Shown here piece after piece: positions 44,927 to 53,409 of a DNA stretch of 64,000 bases; position 1 is the stretch's first letter; each line of letters opens with the position of its first letter. This DNA is from an uncultured Oligoflexia bacterium. Its GTDB lineage: Bacteria > Bdellovibrionota > Bacteriovoracia > Bacteriovoracales > Bacteriovoracaceae. Made by a program: the position numbers and the translations under genes. The notes under the pieces are model-generated. The model saw only the letters and a program-made list of their open reading frames with translations, was not told the origin of the DNA and made no database searches. The stretch is from contig CATLVU010000001.1 in assembly GCA_950061135.1 (NCBI GenBank), forward strand, positions 16,049-80,048, read 5' to 3'.

Positions 44927-46306
44927 ATGCTAGATCAAAAAATAGCTCAAGATGTAATATTTCAAGGGTTAAGCTTAGGTGCGGATTTTTGTGATATTTT
45001 TATAGAAAAAAACTTTGTCGATTCGATTGCTATAAACTCTTCAAAAGTTAAAGATATAAAATCAGGTGTTGATTTTGGAATTGGTATCCGTTTAATATTC
45101 GGAACTCAATCTTTATATGGATATACTAATTCTGCTAGAAAAGAAGATTTATTGGAGTTAACCAAAACACTTGGAGCACAATATAATAAAAAAATAGATA
45201 ATATTCCGTCGTTAAGTTTTAAAACTTTTAATCCTACTTTAATAAATGCAGTCTCTAATTTAGAAAAACCAACAGAATACAAAGTTTCCAAACTTTTGGA
45301 GTTAAACGATCTTACGAGAAAACAATCAAATTTAATTGAGCAGGTGAATATTAATCTTTTACAACGAAGGCAAGAAGTTGAAGTTTTTGACAGTGAAGGT
45401 CTTCATATGAATGATATCAGGCCTTATTGTCGTATTAGTTCTAGTGCGATCGCCAAAGATGGTACTGAACAAGCAAGTGGTTCTTGGAATCCTGGTGTCC
45501 GCGGTGGATATCAATTTGTTGAAGATTTAGACTTTAATTGGATTGCTGATTATACTGCAAAAAAAGCAGTAACTGTACTTAAGGCCAAACCATGTCCAGC
45601 AGGAAAAATGCCAGTAGTTATTGATAATGGTTTTGGAGGAGTTATTTTTCATGAAGCTTGTGGACACTCTTTAGAGACTACCGCTGTCGAGAAAAAAGCC
45701 TCTGTGTTTTGGGATAAAAAAGGTGAGATGATTGCTCATGAAGCCTTAAGTGCCGTCGATGATGGAACGATCGATAATTTATGGGGAAGTTTAAGTTGTG
45801 ATGACGAGGGGATGCAAACTCAAAAAACTCAATTGATAAAGAATGGGAAATTAGAGAACTTTTTATGTGATAGATTAGGGCATATTAAAACAGGTCATCC
45901 AAGAACAGGATCAGCAAGAAGAGAATCATATAAATATGCACCCGCCTCCAGAATGCGAAATACGTTCATTGAAGCAGGGCCGCACTCTTTAGAAGAACTA
46001 TTAAGTTCTATGGGAGATGGACTTTATGCCAAGTCAATGGGGGGAGGTTCAGTCAACCCAGGAACAGGAGAGTTTAACTTCTCTGTAGAAGAAGGCTATA
46101 TGGTGAAAAATGGAAAAATTCAAGAGGCCGTTAAGGGAGCAACTTTGATTGGTCGCGGGGAAGAGATAATGAAAGATATCAGTATGGTTGGGAACAATCT
46201 AGACTTTGCTGCTGGTATCTGTGGCTCTGTCAGTGGTGGTGTTCCAGTTACAGTTGGACAACCAGCGGTGAAGGTTGATCAAATTTTGGTTGGAGGAAAT
46301 GCGTAA
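44927..46306 (+). CDS. tldD: Metalloprotease TldD
   Basis: TldD forms a heterodimer with TldE (PmbA) that degrades unfolded peptides and matures some RiPPs. The start is ATG at 44927 with AGGAG five bases upstream; the track start at 44921 is GTG too close to that site. The protein (459 residues) has the HEACGHSLE zinc-binding motif (HExxxH type) and the C-terminal cysteine-containing segment AAGICGSVSGGVPVTVGQPA typical of TldD. Its stop overlaps the pmbA start. Confidence 0.93.
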   Translation: MLDQKIAQDVIFQGLSLGADFCDIFIEKNFVDSIAINSSKVKDIKSGVDFGIGIRLIFGTQSLYGYTNSARKEDLLELTKTLGAQYNKKIDNIPSLSFKTFNPTLINAVSNLEKPTEYKVSKLLELNDLTRKQSNLIEQVNINLLQRRQEVEVFDSEGLHMNDIRPYCRISSSAIAKDGTEQASGSWNPGVRGGYQFVEDLDFNWIADYTAKKAVTVLKAKPCPAGKMPVVIDNGFGGVIFHEACGHSLETTAVEKKASVFWDKKGEMIAHEALSAVDDGTIDNLWGSLSCDDEGMQTQKTQLIKNGKLENFLCDRLGHIKTGHPRTGSARRESYKYAPASRMRNTFIEAGPHSLEELLSSMGDGLYAKSMGGGSVNPGTGEFNFSVEEGYMVKNGKIQEAVKGATLIGRGEEIMKDISMVGNNLDFAAGICGSVSGGVPVTVGQPAVKVDQILVGGNA

Positions 46307-47637
46307 TGAGACAAGAAGTTTTAGATAAAATGAATGATTTAATTTCTTACGCTAAGGATGCTGGTGCCGATGAATGTGATGTTATCTCTTCAAAAGGTGA
46401 GAGCTTATCTTTAAGTGCACAGAACGGAGCAATTGATAAGTTCAATGTCGCGGGAAGTTCATCGATTGGAATTCGAGTGATAAAAGATAATAAAGTTGGT
46501 CTTTCGTATACGGAGTCAATGGACGTTGATGCATTAAAGTTTGCGGCCAAAAAAGCGGTAGAAAATAGTGTTTGTGTTGGAGAGTCACCGTTTGAATCAA
46601 TCAAGCTAGAAAATAAGCAAAACCTTAAAGAAAAAAAAATTAATAATCCAACTTCACTTGAGGAGAAAAAAGAATTTACACTGGCATTGGAAGCAGACGT
46701 AAAAAAACGAGACTCAAGGATTCAAACAGTTCCATATAATGGACTAAGTGAGCGTACGGTAGAGAAGTATTATTTAAATTCAAAGAACACTCATACGTTT
46801 CAAAATGACCATTATTATTCATGTTATACATCGGCACTGATAAATGATGGAAAAAAATCGAGTATGAATTATCACTCAAGCATAGCAAAAACATTTAATG
46901 ACTTAGATAAAAATAATTGCGTTGATCAAAGTTATCAACACGCACTCAACTGGCTTGATGCTACTTCAGTAGAAACAGGGAGATATAATGTAATCTTTAC
47001 TCCTGATAGCTTTGAGGAATTATTTGGATGTTTTGGGGGAGTCTTTTCAGGTAAGGCAGCGATGGAGAAAAATAATCCTTTTGAAGAAAAGGTTGGAAAA
47101 ATTGTAGGACATAAAGAATTAATAATAACTGATTCCCCTCGATTTAAAGAGGCCTTTTCTGAATATTATTTTGATGACGAAGGCTTTGACCAAGAAGACC
47201 TTTGCTTACTTGATAAAGGTGAGTTGAAAACATTTTATCATAATACAAAAACTGCTAGTTTTTTTAATTTGAATACTACTGCAAGAGCAGCAAGAGGTTC
47301 AAAAAGTGCATTAGGTGTTAGTGGAACGAATATTGTTATTCACTCTGGGAGTACTGAGGAATCAAATTTATTAAAAGATAAGTATATAGAAATACATTCA
47401 ATGCAAGGCTTGCATTCTGGTGCAAAATTTATGTCAGGTGATTTCTCTTTTGCTGCCTCGGGTTATTTGAAGGAAAACGGACAAGTTTTGCGGCCAATTA
47501 AGGGAATTACGGTTGCCGGAAATTTCTATAATATGCTAAAGAACATAGCTCAAATAGGTAATATTCAACATGGTTCTACTCATAGAAGCTTTTTTACTCC
47601 GTTAATAAAGTTCTCAGATATGAGTGTTGCCGGTTAA
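46306..47637 (+). CDS. pmbA: TldE/PmbA, non-catalytic partner of TldD
   Basis: This 443-residue protein has the TldE fold but lacks the HExxxH metal motif of TldD, as expected of the partner subunit. It retains family marks such as NTATRAARGS-like residues, VIHSGS and SGYLKENGQVLRPIKGITVAGN. The start overlaps the tldD stop (TAATG). No RiPP precursor is recognised nearby, so the pair may serve general peptide turnover. Confidence 0.91.
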   Translation: MRQEVLDKMNDLISYAKDAGADECDVISSKGESLSLSAQNGAIDKFNVAGSSSIGIRVIKDNKVGLSYTESMDVDALKFAAKKAVENSVCVGESPFESIKLENKQNLKEKKINNPTSLEEKKEFTLALEADVKKRDSRIQTVPYNGLSERTVEKYYLNSKNTHTFQNDHYYSCYTSALINDGKKSSMNYHSSIAKTFNDLDKNNCVDQSYQHALNWLDATSVETGRYNVIFTPDSFEELFGCFGGVFSGKAAMEKNNPFEEKVGKIVGHKELIITDSPRFKEAFSEYYFDDEGFDQEDLCLLDKGELKTFYHNTKTASFFNLNTTARAARGSKSALGVSGTNIVIHSGSTEESNLLKDKYIEIHSMQGLHSGAKFMSGDFSFAASGYLKENGQVLRPIKGITVAGNFYNMLKNIAQIGNIQHGSTHRSFFTPLIKFSDMSVAG

Positions 47638-47645
47638 GGAGTAGT

Positions 47646-48182
47646 ATGAAGTCTTGGAAGTGGAGAATATTGTTTCCTTTTATTTTGGTGGGGCTTTTAG
47701 TGCTGGCAAAATATATTTTATGGAATTTTCCAGTTTCGAACGGAAAACGAGTTGGAAACTTAACTAAAATTTCTAAGAAAGGTAAATTTTGGTTTACGAA
47801 AACTTGGGAAGGTACGATCGATGAAGGAAGTGGTGATCAGCTGACTTCGCAATTTTCAGTAAAAGATGAGGGACTTGCAGAGGAACTTTATAAATACGAA
47901 GGCAAAGAAGTTGTAATCTATTATGAACAACATTTTTTAGGATGGCCCCGTGAAACTAATTATGTAGTCACTTCTTGGAAACCTAAAAACTCAATGAACT
48001 TCTCTTCGCCAACTGTAAATATGTCAAATAATGAAACGGTTGCTGGAGAATTATCTAAGACATTATTTTGTTCATTATTAGGTTCGCTGTATAAAAATGA
48101 AAAGCTTTATCAAGAAGTAAAAGAATTTATAAAAAACGATAATTTATACTTATATAAAAAATATTCAGATTGTAATAATTAG
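47646..48182 (+). CDS. Hypothetical membrane-anchored protein
   Basis: This 178-residue protein has one N-terminal helix (WRILFPFILVGLLVLAKYIL) and a compact outside domain containing GKRVGNLTKISKKGKFWFTKTWEG and YEGKEVVIYYEQH. I recall similar short proteins in Bacteroidetes and Bdellovibrio genomes, some labelled as 6-phosphogluconate dehydrogenase without reason. The ATG has a GGAG site, eight bases after pmbA, and the desaturase gene follows after 14 bases, so all may be cotranscribed. No function is known. Confidence 0.75.
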   Translation: MKSWKWRILFPFILVGLLVLAKYILWNFPVSNGKRVGNLTKISKKGKFWFTKTWEGTIDEGSGDQLTSQFSVKDEGLAEELYKYEGKEVVIYYEQHFLGWPRETNYVVTSWKPKNSMNFSSPTVNMSNNETVAGELSKTLFCSLLGSLYKNEKLYQEVKEFIKNDNLYLYKKYSDCNN

Positions 48183-48196
48183 TAGAGGGGAAGCAA

Positions 48197-49252
48197 TTGG
48201 AAACCACTGAGACTCAGACCGAAAAAAAAGAATTAATTTCATTTGCAGATTATAGAAAAGAATTAGCAAATCATTTACCAAAAGATATTTTAAAAAGAGA
48301 TCCATGGAGACTTAAGTGGGCCATCTTTTTTTACGGTGTGATAGGGAGTTGTATTTATTTAGTAATGAGTGCCGAGTTACCTATTGTTGTTAAAGTCATT
48401 TTAGGACTTATTATGGGGATTTGCTCTGGTGGAGCTACTTTCTTGGCCCATGAAATCTTGCATGGTTCAGTTGTGAAAAGTAAAAAGCTTCAAAGCTTTT
48501 TTGGTTTCTTTGGTTTTGCACCATTTTTAATTAGTCCTACTTATTGGAGATTTTGGCATAATTATCTTCACCATGGAAACACTCAACTTCTTTATAAAGA
48601 CCCGGATGCTTTTCCAACAAAAATGGTGTGGAAAAAGAGTAAATTTATGCAAAGAGTTTTTAAATTAGCTCCTGGTTCAGGTTATCTTAGAAGTTATTTT
48701 TATTTTTTCTATTGGTTTTCACTTCAAGCATTTTTAAATCAAGTTTATATGAGATTTGGAAATAAAATGTGGGCAAAAATGAATCATAAAGCTGTAACTG
48801 TAGAATTTATTCTCCAATGCCTAATGATGGGGGCTTATTGTTATTTTGTTGGAGCTTCGAATCTTATTTATTTAGTATTGATTCCTTTTTTAATCCAGAA
48901 CTATACTGTGATGAGTTATATTTCTACTAATCATAATATAAGTCCTTATACTAAAGTTAATGATCCTTTAGTTAATTCACTTACTGTTACCAATAACCCT
49001 ATTTTAGAAAAAGTTCATATGAACTTTGGATACCATACAGAGCACCACTTATTTCCAAATGCGCCTATGACAAAGGCTAAGCTGATAAGTAATAAACTCA
49101 AAGAACTTTATCCTGACCGCTATATGATTATGCCTAAAGGGGAGGCGATGAAAAAACTATATTCGACGCCACGAATTTACAAAAATCGAGAAACACTTAT
49201 TAACCCAGAAACTGAGAAAGAATTTGGGACTCTAGGACACGGATTAAGTTAA
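48197..49252 (+). CDS. Membrane fatty-acid desaturase
   Basis: This 351-residue protein has the three histidine boxes of membrane desaturases: HEILHG, WHNYLHHGNT and YHTEHHLFP, which bind two irons, plus four or so helices. It would insert double bonds in membrane lipid acyl chains. The third box HTEHH has HxxHH form as in acyl-lipid enzymes rather than acyl-CoA Delta9. The start is TTG at 48197 with a GAGGGG site; the gene lies 14 bases after the membrane-anchored protein. Confidence 0.9.
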   Translation: METTETQTEKKELISFADYRKELANHLPKDILKRDPWRLKWAIFFYGVIGSCIYLVMSAELPIVVKVILGLIMGICSGGATFLAHEILHGSVVKSKKLQSFFGFFGFAPFLISPTYWRFWHNYLHHGNTQLLYKDPDAFPTKMVWKKSKFMQRVFKLAPGSGYLRSYFYFFYWFSLQAFLNQVYMRFGNKMWAKMNHKAVTVEFILQCLMMGAYCYFVGASNLIYLVLIPFLIQNYTVMSYISTNHNISPYTKVNDPLVNSLTVTNNPILEKVHMNFGYHTEHHLFPNAPMTKAKLISNKLKELYPDRYMIMPKGEAMKKLYSTPRIYKNRETLINPETEKEFGTLGHGLS

Positions 49253-49339
49253 GAATTTATTAAGTTGTAATTAAGTAATTGCGAAATCAAAATTTTCCTG
49301 TTTTCATTAAGTATAGTCTTAATTTTTCAGGGATAGAAA

Positions 49340-50227
49340 ATGCGATTACTTTTAGGGATGATGTTAGTTTGTACTCAGCTAGCTTACGCAAAAATGAGTG
49401 TCTCAACTTATAATATAAGAAACTTTGGTAAGAGTAATAACTCTACGAACCTATACCAACTAGAAAAAATTATAGAAAACTTAAATTCCGAGATAATTGG
49501 TGTTCAAGAAATTACAGACCCTGCTAAGTTTGCAAAGTTCATTGCAAAGAATTTTAATCAATACTCACTTGTTTTTTCAAAATGTGGTGGCGGTGGTGGC
49601 CAAAAGCTGGGAATTCTCTATGACAGAACGAAATGGTCATTAAGTGAATTAATTGAAGATGATCGTGTTGCTCAACATTTGGCATTTTCTCCTGATAAAA
49701 AATGTGGAAGCCTTAGACCTGCATTAATCGCCTATCTAAAAAATAAAAAAACTTCTGAAACATTAGTCTTTATTAATAATCATTTGAAAGCTGGTTCAGG
49801 TCCACGCAATTACTCAAGACGAAATGCCCAATATAAAATGATCGCACAAATAGCCGGTGAACTTAAGCAAAAAGGTTATGAGAATATTGTTATTGTTGGA
49901 GATTTAAATACAACGGGCTATCAAGACCGAACTCAAGATTACCAAAATTTTCAGGGCCTACTTTATCGTACCGACCTAAATACTACGGCAACAAAAACTT
50001 CTTGCACTTCATATTGGAGTGGAGAGGATCGCGGGGATAATATTGAAGAAGCTTCAACCTTAGATCATATTTTATATTCAGATAGATTCATGACTTATAA
50101 TTCAATTAGTGTTAAACTTGGTGCACACTGTGAACGTGTAAAGTGCCAAGATACAAGCTCATACAACCTTGGAGTTTCATATCAAGAGGTTTCTGATCAC
50201 TGTCCTGTGACTTTAACTTTTAAGTAA
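49340..50227 (+). CDS. Exported endonuclease/exonuclease/phosphatase-family protein
   Basis: This 295-residue protein has a signal peptide (RLLLGMMLVCTQLAYA) and the DNase I-like fold with STYNIRNFG, IIGVQEI (metal Glu), NNHLKAG (catalytic His), VGDLNTTG and the SDHCPV end. Such proteins cut DNA or remove phosphates from lipids or inositol phosphates. Export suggests a periplasmic or secreted nuclease for nutrient release or predation. The ATG has a GGGA site. Confidence 0.9.
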   Translation: MRLLLGMMLVCTQLAYAKMSVSTYNIRNFGKSNNSTNLYQLEKIIENLNSEIIGVQEITDPAKFAKFIAKNFNQYSLVFSKCGGGGGQKLGILYDRTKWSLSELIEDDRVAQHLAFSPDKKCGSLRPALIAYLKNKKTSETLVFINNHLKAGSGPRNYSRRNAQYKMIAQIAGELKQKGYENIVIVGDLNTTGYQDRTQDYQNFQGLLYRTDLNTTATKTSCTSYWSGEDRGDNIEEASTLDHILYSDRFMTYNSISVKLGAHCERVKCQDTSSYNLGVSYQEVSDHCPVTLTFK

Positions 50228-50240
50228 GGGGTTTTTTTCC

Positions 50241-51437
50241 GTGATAGCAAATAGAATCAAAAATATGCAGGAGTCTGCTACAATTAAAATGGCCAAGCTT
50301 GCTTGGGATCTCCAAGATGAAGGTAAAGATATTATTAGTTTAAGTTTAGGCGAGCCTGACTTTGATACACCATCATATATAAAATCAGCGGCGATAAATG
50401 CTATTGAGAATAATTTTTCTCATTATCCACCTGTTCCAGGCTTTAAGGATCTTAAACAGGCCATCTCTGATAAATTTAAGAATGAAAATGGTCTAGATTA
50501 TTCGCCAGAGCAAATTGTAGTTTCAACTGGTGCGAAACATTCTTTGATGAATGTTGTTCTATGTTTAGTAAACCCTGGCGATGAAGTTATCTTACCTGCT
50601 CCTTATTGGGTAAGTTACGAAGCAATGGCGCTATTTGCTGAGGGAAAAGTGGTTTCAATTGAATCTTCTGTAGATACAGATTTTAAAATTACACCAGAGC
50701 AATTAGAGAACGCAATAACAGATAAAACAAAATTATTCATTTTTAGTAATCCTTGTAATCCTTCAGGAACAGTTTATTCAAAAGAAGAGTTACAAGCTCT
50801 CTCGGATGTTTTTGCAAAGAATCCACACGTATATATAATTTCAGATGAGATTTATGAGTTGATCAATTTTCAAGGTAAGAATATTAGTCTTGGTGCTTTT
50901 GAATCTATTAAAAATCAAGTCATAACTGTAAATGGTCTATCAAAAGGCTTTGCAATGACAGGATGGAGACTAGGTTATATTGGTGCTCCTTTGGAAATTG
51001 CAAAGGCTTGCTCTAAAGTTCAAGGACAGTTTACCTCTGGTGCAAATGCGATTGCTCAAAAAGCTGCAGTGACAGCTTTGAACGAAAAATCAGATGAAGT
51101 GACATCTATGACATCGGTTTTTAAGCAAAGAAGAGATCTTCTTATTAAGGAAATTAGTAAAATTGATCATCTCAAAGTGAATAAACCTGAAGGTGCATTC
51201 TATCTTTTTCCAGACATGTCTGCGTATCTTGGAAAGTCCGTAGGTAAGTATAAAATAGATAATGTGAATGACTTTTGTATGTATCTTTTAGAGGATGCTT
51301 TAGTTGCGACAACTCCAGGTGATGCATTTGGATGTCCTCATAATTTTAGAATTTCTTATGCTACTAATGATGAGCAATTAATAGAGGCGGTATCAAGAAT
51401 AAAAAAATCTCTTGATAAGCTTTATGCAGGATCTTAG
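50241..51437 (+). CDS. aspC: Aspartate aminotransferase, class I fold type I
   Basis: The enzyme exchanges amino groups between aspartate and 2-oxoglutarate. This 398-residue protein has SLGEPDFDTP, NPCNPSGTVYS, the DEIYE motif and the PLP lysine in NGLSKGFAMTGWRLGY, all typical of the subgroup Ib (Thermus-type) enzymes that often also accept prephenate. The start is GTG with an AAGGGG site. Its 3' end overlaps the MATE gene by 14 bases; such overlap suggests a shared transcript. Confidence 0.92.
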   Translation: MIANRIKNMQESATIKMAKLAWDLQDEGKDIISLSLGEPDFDTPSYIKSAAINAIENNFSHYPPVPGFKDLKQAISDKFKNENGLDYSPEQIVVSTGAKHSLMNVVLCLVNPGDEVILPAPYWVSYEAMALFAEGKVVSIESSVDTDFKITPEQLENAITDKTKLFIFSNPCNPSGTVYSKEELQALSDVFAKNPHVYIISDEIYELINFQGKNISLGAFESIKNQVITVNGLSKGFAMTGWRLGYIGAPLEIAKACSKVQGQFTSGANAIAQKAAVTALNEKSDEVTSMTSVFKQRRDLLIKEISKIDHLKVNKPEGAFYLFPDMSAYLGKSVGKYKIDNVNDFCMYLLEDALVATTPGDAFGCPHNFRISYATNDEQLIEAVSRIKKSLDKLYAGS

Positions 51438-52737
51438 ATTTCACTTTAAGCAATTATTAAAATTTTCTACACCCATTATTTTAGGTCAGCTTGGTATGAT
51501 GTTAATAATGGTTGGAGATGTTTTTATTGCTTCAATTTATTCAACCGAAGCTGTTGCGGCCACTGGGCTTGCAAATGCTTTTTTTATGCCATTTTTATTA
51601 TTGGGTATCGGGCTTGTTATTGGAGTGTCTCCAAAGCTTTCAGTGAAACTTGGCCGAGGTGAAAAAATCCATCATTATTTAATTTCATTAATTTGTTATG
51701 GCACTTTAATAGGCATTTTTCTGTCACTAATTTTGGATTATGGAATATTCTTTATAAAGTTTTTTGGTTATGAAAAATTGCTAGTAAGTAATATGCTTAT
51801 TTATTGGGATATTATTGTGTGGTCACTTGTCTTCGCAATTTTATACGAAGTTTTAAAGGAGTTTTTACAAGCAAAGCAAAAAGTAATCTACGCTAATGTA
51901 GTAGCGATTGTTTGTGTCTTTTTGAATATAGTTATTAATTATATTTTAGTCTTTGGAAAATTTGGTTTTCCCGAACTTGGAATTGCAGGACTTGCATACA
52001 CTTCATTTGCAATTCGAGTGATTATGTTTGTTGCTCTATTGTTTCCATTATTAAAACAAATAAATTATTTCAAGGTTGAATGGCCTTTTATTAAAGAGAT
52101 TTTCGACTTTAGTCTTCCAATTGCCTTAATGACATTTTTCGAAGTATTGGCGTTTTCGACAATTAGTATGATCGCAGCAAAATTTGGAACGATAAGTGCC
52201 GCTGCAAATTATATAGTGCTCAATATCGCTTCAACTGCTTTTATCATTCCATTATCTATATCAAGGGCATCTTCTGTTAAGATAGGGCATTGTAAAGGGG
52301 CAGGAGATATAAGATTAGTAAAAACATATACTCAAGCTTCATTAATTTTAGCACTGATTTTCACAACAATAAGCTGTACAGTATTTGTGATTTTTCCGGA
52401 ACAATTAATAAAACTATTTAGTAAAGATACCCATGTAATTTTGTTGGGAGTTGAATTAATGTTTGTTGTCGCTCTGTTTCAGCTCTCTGATGGACTTCAA
52501 GTTACGTTGCAAGGAATTTTAAGAGGACTAGAGCAAACTAAAATACCATCTTTTGTCGTGGTCGGTGTGTTTTGGTTAATCGGAATTCCTTTAGGAGTAC
52601 TTTTAGCTTTTTACACTGTTCTTGAAAGTCAGGGAATCTGGATTGGTATAGCGGCGTCATTAGTGCTTGTATCAATCTTTTTGGCGATTTTACTTAAAAA
52701 AACTCTACAAAACGAAACACGGCAATTATCCTTATAG
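51424..52737 (+). CDS. MATE-family multidrug/metabolite exporter
   Basis: This 437-residue integral membrane protein has twelve predicted helices and the MATE hallmark STPIILGQLGMMLIMVGDV near the N-terminus, with a second related half (DFSLPIALMTFFEVLAF). It would export drugs or metabolites using Na+ or H+. The start is ATG at 51424 inside the aspC end; the track starts at a TTG four codons earlier. No transcription gap from aspC is seen. Substrate unknown. Confidence 0.9.
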   Translation: MQDLRFHFKQLLKFSTPIILGQLGMMLIMVGDVFIASIYSTEAVAATGLANAFFMPFLLLGIGLVIGVSPKLSVKLGRGEKIHHYLISLICYGTLIGIFLSLILDYGIFFIKFFGYEKLLVSNMLIYWDIIVWSLVFAILYEVLKEFLQAKQKVIYANVVAIVCVFLNIVINYILVFGKFGFPELGIAGLAYTSFAIRVIMFVALLFPLLKQINYFKVEWPFIKEIFDFSLPIALMTFFEVLAFSTISMIAAKFGTISAAANYIVLNIASTAFIIPLSISRASSVKIGHCKGAGDIRLVKTYTQASLILALIFTTISCTVFVIFPEQLIKLFSKDTHVILLGVELMFVVALFQLSDGLQVTLQGILRGLEQTKIPSFVVVGVFWLIGIPLGVLLAFYTVLESQGIWIGIAASLVLVSIFLAILLKKTLQNETRQLSL

Positions 52738-52765
52738 TACTTCATCAAAAACATAAGGAGCTGTT

Positions 52766-53272
52766 TTGATTAAATTACTAATTACGGCATTGTTTTTTAC
52801 TACTCAAGCATTTGCATTGGAAACAGTTACTATTGCAAAACAAATAGAGATTGATATTGATGAAAAATTATTATTTGAGTTTGTATCGAACCCATTAAAC
52901 GATCACAAATGGAGAAGTGAAGTAAATGATATTTCAACAGAAGGGGAGCTCCAAGAAGGGAGTGTATTTGTTGAAGATGCTTTTATAGGACTGAGAAGAA
53001 ACTTCATTACTAAGACTCAGTTGGTTCAATTGTCATTTCCTCATATTGCCGTTTTTGAGACTACTGATGATAACCCATACTTTTTAAGAAGTACTAGGAT
53101 GGTCACAAAAGTAGGTGATAAGATTGTTTTTAAATACCTTGTTGAATTTGATAAAAAAATGATTAAAAAGGTTTTCGGCCTTGGGGTTCCTGCCTCCGTA
53201 GTTAGACAGGCCTATGGGCTTCGAATGACTCAATACTTATTGAAATTAAGGTCTATTTTAGAGGCTAAGTAA
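52766..53272 (+). CDS. Exported SRPBCC-fold protein
   Basis: This 168-residue protein has a signal peptide (ITALFFTTQAFA) and a polyketide-cyclase/START-like SRPBCC domain: IDEKLLFEFVSNPLNDHKW at the start and a long C-terminal helix. Such folds bind hydrophobic ligands in a helix-grip cavity. The export of a SRPBCC domain is less common than the cytoplasmic form. The start is TTG with an AAGGAG site. Ligand and function unknown. Confidence 0.75.
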   Translation: MIKLLITALFFTTQAFALETVTIAKQIEIDIDEKLLFEFVSNPLNDHKWRSEVNDISTEGELQEGSVFVEDAFIGLRRNFITKTQLVQLSFPHIAVFETTDDNPYFLRSTRMVTKVGDKIVFKYLVEFDKKMIKKVFGLGVPASVVRQAYGLRMTQYLLKLRSILEAK

Positions 53273-53409
53273 CTTGCCAACTCTTTAAGACATATTAAAT
53301 TTATTTAGTCCTAATTTCATTCTATAACTTATTGAAATTTCTATGGTGAACAGGCTTAAAGTATACTGAAAGAGTTTAGTATTTTAGATTTTTAGCCGAT
53401 GAGACTTTA